This document shows positions 11,603-22,106 of a DNA stretch of 64,000 bases, one piece after another (position 1 is the first letter of the stretch; every line of letters begins with the position of its first letter). The stretch covers positions 100,930-164,929 of the forward strand of contig NZ_JATAAF010000007.1 of NCBI RefSeq assembly GCF_030341905.1, given 5' to 3'. A model generated the notes under the pieces. It did not search any database and was not told the origin of the DNA. It worked only from the letters and a program-made list of their open reading frames with translations. The position numbers were made by a program, and so were the translations under genes. This DNA is from Porticoccus sp. W117. GTDB lineage: Bacteria; Pseudomonadota; Gammaproteobacteria; Pseudomonadales; Porticoccaceae.

Positions 11603-12946
11603 ATGCAGGTTTCCATTGAAACAACTTCCGGCCTTGAACGTCGCCTGACCGTAGAGGTTCCCGCCGAGCGCATCGACAGTGCCGTAGACGCCCGTCTGCA
11701 AAAAGAGGCCAAGACCATCAAAATGAATGGCTTCCGCAAGGGCAAGGTGCCTTTCAAGGTGGTTAAGCAGCGTTACGGCAAGTACGTGCGTCAGGAAGTT
11801 ATGGGCGAAGTAGTGAGCCAGTCTTTCTACGAAGCGGTTTCACAGGAAAAACTGCGCCCGGCGGGCCAGCCGTCTTTTGAACCCCTGAAAGGTGAAGAAG
11901 GCGAAAACCTGGAGTATGTAGCTACTTTTGAGGTTTATCCTGAGGTGGCGCTGGGAGATCTGTCCAAAATTGAGGTGTCGAAGCCGGTGGCGGAAGTCAA
12001 CGATGAAGACATCGATAAAATGATTTCTGTATTGCGTGAACAACAGTCCAGCTGGAGTGCCGTTGAGCGCGCCGCGGAAGACGGCGATCAGGCCAATATC
12101 GATTTCACCGGCACCAAAGACGGTGAAGAGTTCGCCGGTGGTAAAGGTGAAGGTTACAACATCGTTCTGGGCTCCAAGCAGATGATCCCGGGTTTTGAAG
12201 ACGCCATCGTTGGCATGTCTGTCGGTGACGAGAAAACCGTACCGTTGACCTTTCCGGAGGACTACCACGCGGAAGAGCTGAAAGGCGCCGACGTTGAGTT
12301 TGCTATCAAACTGAACGAAGTGTCTGAGCGTCAGCTGGCTGAGCTAAATGACGAGTTCTTCGTCGCCTATGGTGTTAGTGAAGGCGGTGAGGAGAAATTC
12401 CGTGAGGAAGTGCGCAACAATATGGAGCGCGAGCTGAAAAACGCCGTCAACAACAAAGTGAAAAACCGGGTGATGGAAGAACTGGCCAAGCTGCACGAAG
12501 TGGAGCTGCCAAAATCACTGGTGAGCGGAGAGATTCAAGGCCTCAAACAGCAGATGTTGCAACAGTACGGCGGTGGCCAGCAGCAGAATATTGACCTGTC
12601 TGTATTGCCGGACGACATGTTCCAGGCTCAGGCAGAGCGTCGCGTTACCCTGGGGCTGATTGTTGCCGAAGTAGTAAAAGCCAACGAAATCAGCGCCGAT
12701 GCTGATCGCGTACGTGCCCAGGTGGACGAAATCGCCAGCACTTACGAGCAGCCGGAGCAAGTGGTTGAGTACTACTACGCCAATCCACAACTGCTGGATG
12801 GCATTCAGTCTGCGGTACTGGAAGAGCAGGTAGTGGAGCACATTCTGGAAGGTGCCAACGTGAAGGAAGAGGCGGTTTCCTATGAAGATGCGCTGAAGCC
12901 AGATGCTCAACCGCAGGCAGAAGCGTCGGAACAAGCCGACGACTGA
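11603..12946 (+). CDS. tig: Trigger factor, ribosome-associated chaperone
   Basis: The 447-residue protein binds ribosomal protein L23 at the exit tunnel and assists folding of nascent chains. The ribosome-docking signature is GFRKGKVPF (residues 43-51). The FKBP-type peptidyl-prolyl isomerase domain is at about 150-245, with DGDQANIDFTG, MIPGFEDAIVGM and TFPEDYHAEELKGADVEF. The helical C-terminal chaperone arms run to about 430, with an acidic Gln/Ala-rich tail. Length and order are typical. It precedes clpP, clpX and lon, the standard proteostasis neighbourhood, and ends at its own terminator. Confidence 0.98.
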   Translation: MQVSIETTSGLERRLTVEVPAERIDSAVDARLQKEAKTIKMNGFRKGKVPFKVVKQRYGKYVRQEVMGEVVSQSFYEAVSQEKLRPAGQPSFEPLKGEEGENLEYVATFEVYPEVALGDLSKIEVSKPVAEVNDEDIDKMISVLREQQSSWSAVERAAEDGDQANIDFTGTKDGEEFAGGKGEGYNIVLGSKQMIPGFEDAIVGMSVGDEKTVPLTFPEDYHAEELKGADVEFAIKLNEVSERQLAELNDEFFVAYGVSEGGEEKFREEVRNNMERELKNAVNNKVKNRVMEELAKLHEVELPKSLVSGEIQGLKQQMLQQYGGGQQQNIDLSVLPDDMFQAQAERRVTLGLIVAEVVKANEISADADRVRAQVDEIASTYEQPEQVVEYYYANPQLLDGIQSAVLEEQVVEHILEGANVKEEAVSYEDALKPDAQPQAEASEQADD

Positions 12947-12963
12947 TAGCTGGTGGATGTATG

Positions 12964-12999
12964 GAAAGGCGAGCTGGTAATACCAGCTCGCCTTTTTTG
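12964..12999 (+). terminator. Rho-independent terminator of tig
   Basis: The stem AAAGGCGAGCTGG ... CCAGCTCGCC with loop TAATA is followed by TTTTTT, 18 bases after the tig stop. Confidence 0.92.
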
Positions 13000-13100
13000 T
13001 AATCTGTAGATTCTGTGCGTTCCCTTTGCCCGGCAACAGGGCTAAAATGCCTCAACTTCCATGCCCTGCGCCTTCCAAGTTCTTACCAGGATATTAAAGA

Positions 13101-13736
13101 ATGATAAATAAAGTTCCTCCTTTTGCTAATAATCCACTAGATGTACAAAATGTCGGCCTGGTGCCCATGGTGGTGGAGCAAACTTCCCGCGGCGAGCGCT
13201 CCTACGATATTTACTCCCGCCTGCTGAAAGAGCGGGTAATCTTCCTGGTGGGCCCGGTGGAAGACCACATGGCCAACCTGATTGTGGCGCAAATGTTGTT
13301 CCTGGAATCTGAGAACCCGGACAAAGACATCCACCTTTACATCAACTCACCCGGCGGCTCGGTAACTGCTGGCCTGTCCATCTACGACACCATGCAGTTT
13401 ATCAAGCCGGATGTGAGCACCATGTGCATTGGTCAGGCGGCCAGTATGGGTGCCTTCCTGTTGTCGGCGGGTGCTGAAGGTAAGCGCTATGGACTGCCCA
13501 ATTGCCGTACCATGATTCACCAGCCCAGCGGTGGTGCCCAGGGGCAGGCTACAGATATTCAGATTCAGGCCGAAGAAATACTAAAGCTGAAGCAACGCCT
13601 TAATGAAATCATGGCCAAACATACTGGTCAGGAGCTTGATAAAATCGTTGCTGATACCGAGCGAGACAACTTTATGAGCGCTCAGGAGTCCATGGAATAT
13701 GGTCTGATTGATCAGGTTCTGGACAAGCGCCCTTAG
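13101..13736 (+). CDS. clpP: ATP-dependent Clp protease proteolytic subunit
   Basis: The 211-residue serine peptidase forms the tetradecameric barrel that degrades substrates fed by ClpX or ClpA. Catalytic Ser115 is in [11 protein letters not shown] and His140 in [13 protein letters not shown]; the catalytic Asp lies near residue 189 in [11 protein letters not shown]. The oxyanion motif [12 protein letters not shown] precedes them. The N-terminal propeptide-like stretch before [10 protein letters not shown] is normal. The start ATG at 13101 gives the usual length. clpX follows after 93 bases on the same strand. Confidence 0.98.
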   Translation: MINKVPPFANNPLDVQNVGLVPMVVEQTSRGERSYDIYSRLLKERVIFLVGPVEDHMANLIVAQMLFLESENPDKDIHLYINSPGGSVTAGLSIYDTMQFIKPDVSTMCIGQAASMGAFLLSAGAEGKRYGLPNCRTMIHQPSGGAQGQATDIQIQAEEILKLKQRLNEIMAKHTGQELDKIVADTERDNFMSAQESMEYGLIDQVLDKRP

Positions 13737-13829
13737 AATCGCTAGTCTGGTTCCAATTGTCTTGATAATGTTTTTGTAACATTTTGTTTTATAAAGATTT
13801 TTCTACAGCTTGAATGCGGGAAATACAGT

Positions 13830-15119
13830 ATGACCAAAGAAACCACAGGCGACGACGACAACGGCAAGCTGCTGTATTGTTCGTTCTGCGGTAAAAGTCA
13901 GCACGAAGTGCGCAAACTGATCGCCGGTCCTTCGGTGTTCATTTGCGACGAGTGTGTCGACCTTTGTAACGACATCATCTCCGAGGAAGTTCAGGAGACA
14001 GAAGGGGAACCGGTTCGCGACGAGCTGCCCACTCCAGCGGAAATCAATGGCTCTCTGGACCAGTACGTTATCGGCCAGAAGCGCGCCAAGAAGATTCTCT
14101 CCGTAGCGGTCTACAACCACTACAAGCGCTTGCAGAGCGACGGCAAAGGTTTTAACGGCGACGTTGAGCTGGGCAAGAGTAATATCCTGCTGGTGGGCCC
14201 AACCGGTAGCGGTAAAACCCTGTTGGCTGACACACTTGCCCGCTTGCTGGATGTGCCCTTTACCATTGCTGACGCTACCACCCTGACCGAAGCGGGTTAT
14301 GTGGGTGAGGATGTTGAGAACATCATCCAGAAGCTGCTGCAACGCTGTGATTACGATGTGGAGAAGGCTCAGCGAGGCATTGTTTACATCGATGAGATCG
14401 ACAAGATCTCCCGCAAGTCAGACAACCCATCTATTACCCGTGACGTTTCTGGCGAAGGCGTTCAGCAGGCGCTGTTGAAACTGATTGAAGGTACCGTTGC
14501 TTCGGTTCCTCCTCAGGGCGGCCGCAAGCATCCTCAGCAGGAATTCCTGCAGGTGGACACTTCCAATATCCTGTTTATTTGTGGTGGCGCTTTTGCCGGC
14601 CTGGAAAAGGTAATTCGCGAACGCTCGGAGAAAGGTGGTATCGGCTTTAGTGCTGAAGTGAAGTCGAAAGATGAGCAGGCGAGCATCGGAGCAACTCTGG
14701 CAGATGTGGAGCCAGACGATCTGGTGCGCTTTGGTTTGATCCCTGAGTTTGTTGGTCGCCTGCCAGTAACTGCCACTCTGGAAGAGCTGGATAAAGACGC
14801 TCTGGTCAGCATTCTGGTGGAACCCAAGAATTCTCTCAGCAAGCAATACGGTGCGCTGTTTGAGATGGAAGGGGTGGAGCTGGATATTCGTGCCGACGCT
14901 CTGGAAGCCATCGCAGAGAAAGCCCTGGAACGCAAAACTGGCGCCCGTGGCCTGCGCTCCATTATGGAAAACACCCTGCTGGAAACCATGTACGACATTC
15001 CCTCCAAAGAGAATGTGCGCAAAGTGGTCATTGATGCGGCGGTGATTTCTGGTGAGTCTGAACCGTTGTTGGTTTACGAGACTGTAGAGCAACCCAAGGC
15101 GGCAGGTAGCGAAGAATAA
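13830..15119 (+). CDS. clpX: ATP-dependent Clp protease ATP-binding subunit
   Basis: The 429-residue AAA+ unfoldase recognises tagged proteins, including ssrA-tagged chains, and threads them into ClpP. The N-terminal C4 zinc-binding dimerisation domain uses Cys17, Cys20, Cys39 and Cys42. Walker A is GPTGSGKT (near 122-129), Walker B is [10 protein letters not shown] (near 181-190), followed by the pore loop GYVGEDVE, sensor motifs and the ClpP-docking loop IGF near 272. Length is typical. A rho-independent terminator lies 22 bases downstream. Confidence 0.98.
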   Translation: MTKETTGDDDNGKLLYCSFCGKSQHEVRKLIAGPSVFICDECVDLCNDIISEEVQETEGEPVRDELPTPAEINGSLDQYVIGQKRAKKILSVAVYNHYKRLQSDGKGFNGDVELGKSNILLVGPTGSGKTLLADTLARLLDVPFTIADATTLTEAGYVGEDVENIIQKLLQRCDYDVEKAQRGIVYIDEIDKISRKSDNPSITRDVSGEGVQQALLKLIEGTVASVPPQGGRKHPQQEFLQVDTSNILFICGGAFAGLEKVIRERSEKGGIGFSAEVKSKDEQASIGATLADVEPDDLVRFGLIPEFVGRLPVTATLEELDKDALVSILVEPKNSLSKQYGALFEMEGVELDIRADALEAIAEKALERKTGARGLRSIMENTLLETMYDIPSKENVRKVVIDAAVISGESEPLLVYETVEQPKAAGSEE

Positions 15120-15140
15120 AGCTACTCCGCAAGCAATCGA

Positions 15141-15175
15141 AAATGCCAGTCAGCGAAAGCGGCTGGCATTTTTTA
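15141..15175 (+). terminator. Rho-independent terminator of clpX
   Basis: The hairpin AAATGCCAG ... CTGGCATTT has GCGAAAGC near its tip and a following T run (TTTTTTAT). Confidence 0.9.
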
Positions 15176-15252
15176 TATCTCTCTGTTTTGGAGCCGAGCA
15201 TGGGCAGGCTGTGCCGAAATGTATCGATTCTCCTCGATATAAGCTATCGGCT

Positions 15253-15342
15253 CTTAGCCACCTTCTGTGACCGTGGCCAGCAGGGATGCTGGCGACGAGC
15301 CTCCACGGATGGATTTACGGCGTGTCACAGAAGGTGGCTAAG
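15253..15342 (-). repeat. Folded repeat element, family A, copy 4 (reverse orientation)
   Basis: Perfect 19-base inverted arms (15253-15271 and 15324-15342) enclose the family A core, read on the minus strand: ACGCCGTAAA, hairpin TCCA-TCCG-TGGA, GGCTCG, hairpin GCCAGCA-TCCC-TGCTGGC. It is the most diverged copy, but each base change in the stems is matched by its partner. It occupies most of the 334-base clpX-lon interval, between the clpX terminator and the lon promoter. The rest of that interval holds no gene I can support. Confidence 0.85.
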
Positions 15343-15396
15343 GGGTGGTGGCGACGACTACGGCAAGAATACTTCCAAAAAATCTTTAGAAGCCGG

Positions 15397-15422
15397 TTGA
15401 TATAACCCTGCAAAATCCCCAT
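15397..15422 (+). promoter_or_regulatory. Probable heat-shock (sigma-32 type) promoter of lon
   Basis: TTGATA (15397-15402), a 14-base spacer and CCCCAT (15417-15422) resemble the RpoH consensus (CTTGAA / CCCCAT-T), 31 bases before the lon start. Heat-shock control of lon is well established in gammaproteobacteria. The -35 match is partial. Confidence 0.6.
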
Positions 15423-15453
15423 ATTGCATAGCATGTGCAGTAGAGGTTAAGTG

Positions 15454-17892
15454 ATGGGACAGGAAACTTACGAATCAGTTGATACGCCAGCGGATAACAA
15501 CGTACTTCCACTGTTGCCGCTTCGCGATGTGGTGGTGTATCCCCACATGGTTATCCCCCTGTTTGTGGGGCGTGAAAAGTCCATTGTTGCTCTTGAGCAG
15601 GCGATGGCATCTCAGAAACAAATTCTCCTTGTGGCCCAGAAAGAGGCCGCTGATGACGACCCCAGTGCCGATGATATTTATCGGGTAGGCACTGTCTCCA
15701 CTGTACTGCAATTGCTGAAACTGCCGGATGGCACCGTCAAGGTGTTGGTAGAAGGCGGCGAGCGGGTGGCCGTAGACGATGTTCAGGAACAAGATAACTA
15801 CTTCCAGGCTCGGGTAACCCCCATGGATACCGGCGCCATGGATGAGCGCGAAGCGGACGTACTGATGCGTTCGGTGATTAATCAGTTTGAACAGTACGTC
15901 AACCAGAGTAAAAAAATTCCCTCGGAAGTGGTGACTACCCTGGCCGGCATCGAGGATGCTGGCCGCCTGGCTGATACCATTGCCGCCCACATGACCCTGG
16001 CGCTGGAGCAAAAGCAGGAAGTGCTGGAAATCGCTGACGAGAAAGCCCGCATAGAACACCTGATGGCGTTGATGGAATCGGAAGTGGATCTGTTCCAGAT
16101 CGAGCAGCGCATCCGTGGTCGGGTGAAGAAGCAGATGGAAAAGAGCCAGCGGGAGTACTACCTCAACGAGCAGATGAAGGCCATCCAGAAAGAACTGGGC
16201 GACATGGACGATGGCAGCAGCGAGCTGGAAGAGCTCGAAGAAAAAATCAAACAGGCGGGCATGCCGAAAGCGGCGCTGGAAAAAACCGAGGCGGAGCTGA
16301 ACAAACTGAAGTTGATGTCGCCCATGTCTGCTGAAGCCTCAGTGCTGCGCGGCTACATCGATTGGATGATCAGTGTGCCCTGGAAAAAGCGCAGCAAGGT
16401 GCGCCACGATTTGGCCAGGGCAGAGCGTATTCTCAATGAAGACCACTATGGCCTGGAAGAAGTTAAAGAGCGTATTCTGGAATTCCTCGCGGTACAGAAA
16501 CGCGTCAAAAAACTCAAAGGGCCAGTACTTTGCCTGGTGGGGCCGCCGGGGGTGGGCAAGACCTCTCTGGGTGAATCCATCGCCCGCGCCACCGGCCGCA
16601 AATTTGTGCGTATGGCTTTGGGTGGGGTGCGTGACGAAGCGGAAATTCGCGGCCACCGCCGTACCTATATTGGCTCTATGCCGGGCAAGATGATCCAGAA
16701 AATGTCCAAAGCGGAAGTAAAAAACCCGCTATTCCTGTTGGATGAAATCGACAAAATGGGTATGGATCACCGTGGTGATCCCGCTTCGGCGTTGCTGGAA
16801 GTGCTCGACCCGGCCCAGAATCACAACTTTAACGATCACTACCTGGAGGTGGACTACGATCTTTCCGAAGTGATGTTTATCTGTACCTCCAACTCCATGA
16901 ATATCCCCGAGCCATTGTTGGATCGTATGGAAGTGATTCGCATACCCGGTTACACCGAGGATGAAAAAATCAACATCGCCAAGCGCTACCTGGAACCCAA
17001 GCAGCGCAAGGCCAATGGCCTCAAAGACAGCGAGCTGGATATTGGCGAAGAGGCCTTACAAGACATCGTGCGTTACTACACCCGCGAGGCCGGTGTTCGC
17101 GGCCTGGAACGGGAACTGGCGAAGGTGTGCCGCAAGGTGGTTACCGAGCATGTAAAAGCCAAGAAAGGTAAAGAGCTGTCCACCAATGTCGGCCCGGAAC
17201 AGCTGGAAGAATTGTTGGGTGTGCGCAAGTTCGACTTTGGCCGCGCCGAAGAGGAAAGTCAGGTTGGTCAGGTCACTGGCCTGGCGTGGACCTCGGTGGG
17301 CGGAGAATTGCTGACCATTGAGTCATCTGCGGTTCCCGGAAAAGGCGGTGTAATAAAAACCGGTTCGCTGGGCGATGTGATGCAGGAATCCATCCAGGCG
17401 GCGCTTACCGTAGTGCGTAGTCGCGCCCAGGCGTTGGGCATCAAAAAGGACTTTCACCAGAAGAATGACCTGCACATTCACGTTCCGGAAGGGGCTACCC
17501 CGAAGGACGGTCCCAGTGCTGGTGTTGCCATGTGCACGGCTTTTGTGTCGGTGCTAACGGCGATTCCAGTGCGCGCTGATGTGGCCATGACCGGGGAAAT
17601 TACCCTGCGCGGTCAAGTGCTTAGAATCGGTGGCCTTAAAGAGAAGCTGTTGGCAGCTCACCGGGGCGGCATCAAGACCGTGATTATTCCCCATGACAAT
17701 GAGCGGGATTTGAAAGAGATTCCAGACAATATCAAGGCGGATCTCGATATCCATCCGGTGAAGTGGGTAGACCAGGTTTTGGAGATTGCCCTGCAGTCGG
17801 CACCTACGCCATTGAGTGATGAGGAATTTGCCGCCAGCGATCAGGTAACCAGTAAAAATAAGGGCTCTGAGGGACGTATTAGCACACATTAA
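15454..17892 (+). CDS. lon: ATP-dependent protease Lon (LonA type)
   Basis: The 812-residue hexameric protease removes misfolded and regulatory proteins. It has the N-terminal substrate domain (about 18-215, [23 protein letters not shown]), a coiled-coil linker, and an AAA+ domain with Walker A GPPGVGKT near 363-370 and Walker [12 protein letters not shown]. The C-terminal protease domain has catalytic Ser688 in [10 protein letters not shown] and Lys731 in GGLKEK. I use ATG 15454 (GAGG ribosome-binding site), one codon after an in-frame GTG. It lies between clpX and hupB in the usual order. Confidence 0.98.
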   Translation: MGQETYESVDTPADNNVLPLLPLRDVVVYPHMVIPLFVGREKSIVALEQAMASQKQILLVAQKEAADDDPSADDIYRVGTVSTVLQLLKLPDGTVKVLVEGGERVAVDDVQEQDNYFQARVTPMDTGAMDEREADVLMRSVINQFEQYVNQSKKIPSEVVTTLAGIEDAGRLADTIAAHMTLALEQKQEVLEIADEKARIEHLMALMESEVDLFQIEQRIRGRVKKQMEKSQREYYLNEQMKAIQKELGDMDDGSSELEELEEKIKQAGMPKAALEKTEAELNKLKLMSPMSAEASVLRGYIDWMISVPWKKRSKVRHDLARAERILNEDHYGLEEVKERILEFLAVQKRVKKLKGPVLCLVGPPGVGKTSLGESIARATGRKFVRMALGGVRDEAEIRGHRRTYIGSMPGKMIQKMSKAEVKNPLFLLDEIDKMGMDHRGDPASALLEVLDPAQNHNFNDHYLEVDYDLSEVMFICTSNSMNIPEPLLDRMEVIRIPGYTEDEKINIAKRYLEPKQRKANGLKDSELDIGEEALQDIVRYYTREAGVRGLERELAKVCRKVVTEHVKAKKGKELSTNVGPEQLEELLGVRKFDFGRAEEESQVGQVTGLAWTSVGGELLTIESSAVPGKGGVIKTGSLGDVMQESIQAALTVVRSRAQALGIKKDFHQKNDLHIHVPEGATPKDGPSAGVAMCTAFVSVLTAIPVRADVAMTGEITLRGQVLRIGGLKEKLLAAHRGGIKTVIIPHDNERDLKEIPDNIKADLDIHPVKWVDQVLEIALQSAPTPLSDEEFAASDQVTSKNKGSEGRISTH

Positions 17893-18110
17893 ATGCAGCA
17901 TGTGCTTGACCGACCTACCCACTATTGGTATAAATTTCCGCCTACTGCCGATGGCTGTAAACTCGTATACAGACCCTCCACAGGATTGTAGAAAATATAA
18001 CCGGGCTCACTCGCTGGTGAGCCTTTAACCAAGAAGTATGAAGAAATAAAATTTTTCACAAAATTTCATAACTTTCATAAAACGTTCCATAAAATATAGG
18101 GGTAACTCTT

Positions 18111-18383
18111 GTGAATAAAGCTGAACTGATTGAAGCCATCGCCGCCGAGGCAGACATTTCTAAAGCCTCCGCCAGCCGCGCGCTGGATGCTGCTACTGGC
18201 GCTGTAGCAGGTGCTTTGAAAAAAGGCGACCAGGTTTCCCTGGTAGGTTTTGGCACTTTCTCTGTTAAACACCGTGCTGCCCGCACTGGCCGCAACCCGC
18301 AAACCGGCGCTGAAATCCAAATCGCCGCTGCCAATGTGCCCAGCTTCAAAGCCGGTAAGGCGCTGAAAGACGCCGTTAACTAA
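18111..18383 (+). CDS. hupB: DNA-binding protein HU-beta
   Basis: The 90-residue histone-like protein bends and compacts DNA. It shows the full HU pattern: [27 protein letters not shown] at the N-terminus, [11 protein letters not shown], and the DNA-binding arm with [14 protein letters not shown] (about 58-71), ending [12 protein letters not shown]. The start is GTG 18111 with a GGGGT-containing leader. The upstream 60 bases are strongly A+T rich with three CATAA blocks (18067, 18076, 18088). The lon-hupB-ppiD order is conserved in gammaproteobacteria. Confidence 0.97.
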   Translation: MNKAELIEAIAAEADISKASASRALDAATGAVAGALKKGDQVSLVGFGTFSVKHRAARTGRNPQTGAEIQIAAANVPSFKAGKALKDAVN

Positions 18384-18446
18384 AAGCAAATAGTACTAAA
18401 GGCAGTCACTCGGCTCAGACAACATTGCCGCCGCAACTGCTTTGAC

Positions 18447-18475
18447 AAGGTGTACCCATAGGGTGCACCTTTTTT
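18447..18475 (+). terminator. Rho-independent terminator of hupB
   Basis: The stem AAGGTGTACCC / GGGTGCACCTT has an ATA loop and is followed by TTTTTT. Confidence 0.9.
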
Positions 18476-18549
18476 ACATTACAGAGCCTGGATTTTTCTG
18501 TAGACACCAGGGTCCGTAGCCACCAGGAAAAGAGTATTAAGAGCCCGCC

Positions 18550-20424
18550 ATGCTGCAAAATATGCGCGACAACCTGAAAAGTTTTGGCCTGATTATTGTG
18601 GTCATTATTTCCATCCCCTTCGTGTTTACCGGTGCGGAGCAATTTTTCACCTCCGGCTCCAAAGAGCCCCAGGTGGCCGAAGTCAATGGCACGGCCATTA
18701 CCAGTGGCGATGTGGCTCGTGAGCTGCAACGTCTGGGTATCAACCCTCAGCAGTTGGACACTATGGGTGAAGGAGTACGCCAGCTGTTCCAACAACAAGC
18801 GCTGAACTCTATTGTCACCCGTATTGGCATTCAGAATGCCGCTCAGGAAAGCGGCATGGTGGTATCGCGCAAAACCATTAACGACATTCTGCGTAACGAG
18901 CCTGCCTTCCAGCTGGATGGCAAGTTTGATTCCGATCAATATGTTTCCGTATTGCAGCGTGCCGGCTGGACACCGTCGTCTTTCGTGGAAGATCGTGAAC
19001 GACAGTTGCTGACAGGGCAATTTGTAGAAGGCCTTGTAAACAGCGACTTTGTCAGCCCACTTGAGGTGGAAGAGGGCGCAGCGGTATCGGAACAAACCCG
19101 CGATTTTTACTACCTGACAGTGCCTGTGGCAGCGACTCTGGACAGCATTGAAATTGACCAGGACAGTCTGCAACAGCGCTATGAAGCATCCAAAGAACAG
19201 CTGCAAATACCTGAGCAGCTGGTGGTTGAATACATCGAGTTAAACCTCAGCGATCTGGCTGCCAAACAGTCTGCTCCAGAAGACGAAGTGCGCCAGCGCT
19301 TTGAAGAAGAAGTTGCACAGGCCGGCAATAGCGATGATCAACAGCGTCGACTTTCCCATATTCTGATCAACCAGGGCAGTGATGAAGAACAGCAGCAATT
19401 GATTGCCGAGCTTAAAGGCAAGCTGGATGCCGGTGAGGCGTTTGAAGAATTGGCCAAGGCTCAATCTCAGGATGCCGGTAGCGCCAATCTCGGTGGCGAT
19501 TTGGGCTTTATTGACCCTGCTGTATTGCCCGCTGAACTGTCCGCTGCGGCGGCAGACCTGGAATTGAATCAGGTATCTGCACCGGTAAAAACCGATATGG
19601 GGTATCATCTGGTAACGGTCACCGATCTGCAACAGGTTGAGCTGCCTACTTTTGAAGCGCAGCAACAGCGCATTGCCGATGACATCAAGCGAGAGCAGGC
19701 AGAAATTGAATTTGCCAATCTATTGAGTAAATTGAAAGACGGAGCCAGCGAGCTGTGGAAAGAAGACAGCCTGCAAAAAGTGGCCACCGAATTAGGCCTG
19801 GAAATGGAGCTTTCAGAGCCGTTTGCCCGCAGTGGTGGCAACGGTATCGCTGCTGAACCGGCAATAGCCTCTGCGGCCTTTGCTGACCCTGTCTATAAAG
19901 ACGGCTTTAGCAGCGACGTACAAGAACTGGTTCCCGGCGAACGCGCTGTGGTCGTAAAACTCAAAGAGAAAATATCCGCCCGCACCCAGGATTTGGAAGA
20001 AGTGAAAGATCAACTGCTGGCGGAGTTGAAACAGGAGCGTGCCAGTGAACAGGTTAAATCCCGTGGTGACGCCCTGAAGGCTCGTGTGATCGCTGGTGAA
20101 AGTATCGAAGACGTTGCCAAGGCCGAGCAACTGGAATGGCAGGTGGGCCTGAAGACACCGCGCTCCGGTGGCAATGTGGACGCTACCGCACGCAACCACG
20201 TCTTTACCATGGCAGCTCCCGGTGATGGTGACAGCAGAGTGGACAGTGTCACCAGTGGCAATGGCGATTACATTCTGGTGCAGTTGAATGCCATCCATTA
20301 TGCGGACGTAAGCAAACTGCCCGCGACCCAGCGCCAGTCAGTGAGTAATTCTCTGGAGCAGGCTTCATCCAATCGCGGTTTTGCCGCCTATCAGAAATGG
20401 ATACTGGATCAGCTAAACGACTGA
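18550..20424 (+). CDS. ppiD: Periplasmic folding chaperone / peptidyl-prolyl isomerase PpiD
   Basis: The 624-residue protein is anchored in the inner membrane by an N-terminal helix (LKSFGLIIVVIISIPFVFTGAEQFF, about 9-33) and faces the periplasm. There it helps fold proteins leaving the Sec translocon. A SurA-like N-terminal chaperone domain (about 35-200) is followed by a parvulin domain (about 265-360, RRLSHILINQ, AQSQDAGSANLGGDLGFIDP, VKTDMGYHLVTV) and a C-terminal helical chaperone region. It follows hupB after a terminator, so it probably has its own promoter in the 75 bases before its start. Confidence 0.96.
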   Translation: MLQNMRDNLKSFGLIIVVIISIPFVFTGAEQFFTSGSKEPQVAEVNGTAITSGDVARELQRLGINPQQLDTMGEGVRQLFQQQALNSIVTRIGIQNAAQESGMVVSRKTINDILRNEPAFQLDGKFDSDQYVSVLQRAGWTPSSFVEDRERQLLTGQFVEGLVNSDFVSPLEVEEGAAVSEQTRDFYYLTVPVAATLDSIEIDQDSLQQRYEASKEQLQIPEQLVVEYIELNLSDLAAKQSAPEDEVRQRFEEEVAQAGNSDDQQRRLSHILINQGSDEEQQQLIAELKGKLDAGEAFEELAKAQSQDAGSANLGGDLGFIDPAVLPAELSAAAADLELNQVSAPVKTDMGYHLVTVTDLQQVELPTFEAQQQRIADDIKREQAEIEFANLLSKLKDGASELWKEDSLQKVATELGLEMELSEPFARSGGNGIAAEPAIASAAFADPVYKDGFSSDVQELVPGERAVVVKLKEKISARTQDLEEVKDQLLAELKQERASEQVKSRGDALKARVIAGESIEDVAKAEQLEWQVGLKTPRSGGNVDATARNHVFTMAAPGDGDSRVDSVTSGNGDYILVQLNAIHYADVSKLPATQRQSVSNSLEQASSNRGFAAYQKWILDQLND

Positions 20425-20443
20425 TTCTGATTTGTTATCCGGC

Positions 20444-20481
20444 AATAAAAAACCCGCTAAGCAGTTAGCGGGTTTTTTATT
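20444..20481. terminator. Bidirectional terminator between ppiD and mltD
   Basis: The stem AATAAAAAACCCGCTAA / TTAGCGGGTTTTTTATT with loop GCAG serves the two convergent genes. Confidence 0.93.
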
Positions 20482-20493
20482 GGTTCGGTATTT

Positions 20494-22038
20494 TTAAATA
20501 CCCCGAATATCCACAAACAATGTGAGCTTCTGTCCGGGCTGTAGGTATTTGCCGGGGTTCAGGTTGTTCCAGGAAAGAATATCTTTAACACGCACATTAA
20601 AGTGGCTGGCAATACGTGACAGGGAATCACCGCGTTTTACCCGATAGTTTAATTTGCGGTTGGTGGTGCGCATTACCGGCTTATAGGTGCTGACTTGCAG
20701 CTGTTGACCCGGCTTTAAGTACTCGTTCGGGGCCAGGTTATTCCAGGCGCGCAGGTTTTTGACGGTGACCTTGTGGTTGCGGGCAATTTCCCACAGAGAG
20801 TCGCCAGAGGCTACGGTGTAGTAACTGTGGCGAGTCTGGATAGGGGTCACCCCAGCGCCGGGAATCCGCAATACCTGGCCGATGCTGAGCAGGTCGGATT
20901 TCAGGTTGTTTTCCCGCTTCAGGTCAGCCACGGTCACTTTGTGCTTTTTGGCGATGCGCCCGAGAAAATCCCCGGATTTTACCCGGTATTCACGGCTGGC
21001 CAGCCACTGTTCCTTCGGCACACTGGCGATTGCCTCCTCAAAGCGCTCGACAGCGGCAACGGGCAACAGCAACTTCTGTTTATTGCCTGGGGCCGTACTG
21101 AGACGGTTAAAGGCCGGGTTGAGGCGGTACAGTTCTTCGCTGTCAATGCCGGCCATCAAAGCGGCCTGTTCCAAATCCATCTGGGCATCAAAGCTGACTT
21201 CACCAAAGTAAGGCTGGTTGGCGATTTCAACCAATGTCAGCTTGTGCGCTTCAGGGTGGGCAATAATTCGCGACAGGGCCAGCAGCTGAGGCACGTAAGC
21301 GCGAGTTTCACGTGGCAGTTTCAGAGACCAGAAGTCGGTACCTTTACCGGCTCTGGCATTGCGTTTGATGGCCCGTTTTACTGTACCTTCACCACTGTTG
21401 TAAGCCGCCAGTGCCAGCAGCCAATCGCCGTCAAACAAACCGTTGAGGTACTCAAGGTACTCAAGGGCAGCGCGAGTGGATTCGGTGACGTCCCGGCGGC
21501 CATCCTGCCACCAGTCCCGCTGCAGGCCAAAGCGCTTGGCGGTGCCGGGAATAAACTGCCACAACCCGGCGGCGTGGCTGTGGGAGTAGGCGAAGGGGTC
21601 AAAGGCGCTTTCCACTGCAGGCAGCAGTGCCAGCTCCATGGGCATATCGCGGGCTTCTACCTCACCGACAATGTGGTACAGGTAACGCTTCGAGCGTTTC
21701 AGCACGCGGTCAAAATACGAGGGGTGGGAGGCGTACCATTTTTCCTGCTTGTCGATACGCGGGTCATGGTGCTTTTCTACCATCGTCATACCAGCCCGCA
21801 AACGAGCCAGCAAATCAACTTCTGCCACTGGCACTTCGCTTGCCGCTTCTGCTTCCACGATAACGGGTTGTGGCTGGGTTAAGGTGGGTACCAGTTCAAT
21901 AAGGGAAATGGCCTGGGGCAGGGTGGGTTCCACAGGCGTTTGCGCCTGTTTATTCGGGTTGAGCTGGCCGCAGCCGGTGCTGAGTGCCGCGGCGATAACT
22001 GTCACTGGAATAAGCAGTGCAATAGGCTTAATGCGCAT
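20494..22038 (-). CDS. mltD: Membrane-bound lytic murein transglycosylase D
   Basis: I place the start at ATG 22036-22038, which gives a lipoprotein signal (MRIKPIALLIPVTVIAAALSTGCGQ). The 514-residue product has a lysozyme-like SLT domain (about 115-260, LALLPAVESAFDPFAYSHSHAAGLWQF, with catalytic Glu in AVESAF). Three LysM peptidoglycan-binding repeats follow: EYRVKSGDFLGRIAKKHKV, YYTVASGDSLWEIARNHKV and NYRVKRGDSLSRIASHFNV. This is the MltD layout; the enzyme cuts glycan strands to 1,6-anhydro ends. It is followed by a shared terminator and preceded on the same strand by gloB, the arrangement seen in E. coli and relatives. Confidence 0.96.
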   Translation of the reverse strand: MRIKPIALLIPVTVIAAALSTGCGQLNPNKQAQTPVEPTLPQAISLIELVPTLTQPQPVIVEAEAASEVPVAEVDLLARLRAGMTMVEKHHDPRIDKQEKWYASHPSYFDRVLKRSKRYLYHIVGEVEARDMPMELALLPAVESAFDPFAYSHSHAAGLWQFIPGTAKRFGLQRDWWQDGRRDVTESTRAALEYLEYLNGLFDGDWLLALAAYNSGEGTVKRAIKRNARAGKGTDFWSLKLPRETRAYVPQLLALSRIIAHPEAHKLTLVEIANQPYFGEVSFDAQMDLEQAALMAGIDSEELYRLNPAFNRLSTAPGNKQKLLLPVAAVERFEEAIASVPKEQWLASREYRVKSGDFLGRIAKKHKVTVADLKRENNLKSDLLSIGQVLRIPGAGVTPIQTRHSYYTVASGDSLWEIARNHKVTVKNLRAWNNLAPNEYLKPGQQLQVSTYKPVMRTTNRKLNYRVKRGDSLSRIASHFNVRVKDILSWNNLNPGKYLQPGQKLTLFVDIRGI

Positions 22039-22106
22039 TATGAGAAAAAATCCGTAAGTTTTTGTTTTTATGGCTACTGTGCGGGCTGTTATAGCACATT
22101 GAGCCT

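Noticed and set aside
15143..15400. An 85-codon frame between clpX and lon
   Set aside because: It runs through the terminator and the family A inverted repeat, has no ribosome-binding site and no conserved pattern.
18003..18026. The hairpin GGCTCAC/GTGAGCC before hupB as lon terminator
   Set aside because: The following T run is only three bases, so I do not call it a terminator with confidence.
20773..21882. A 369-codon plus-strand frame opposite mltD
   Set aside because: It mirrors the mltD codons and has no recognisable motifs; mltD is complete with signal, SLT and LysM domains.
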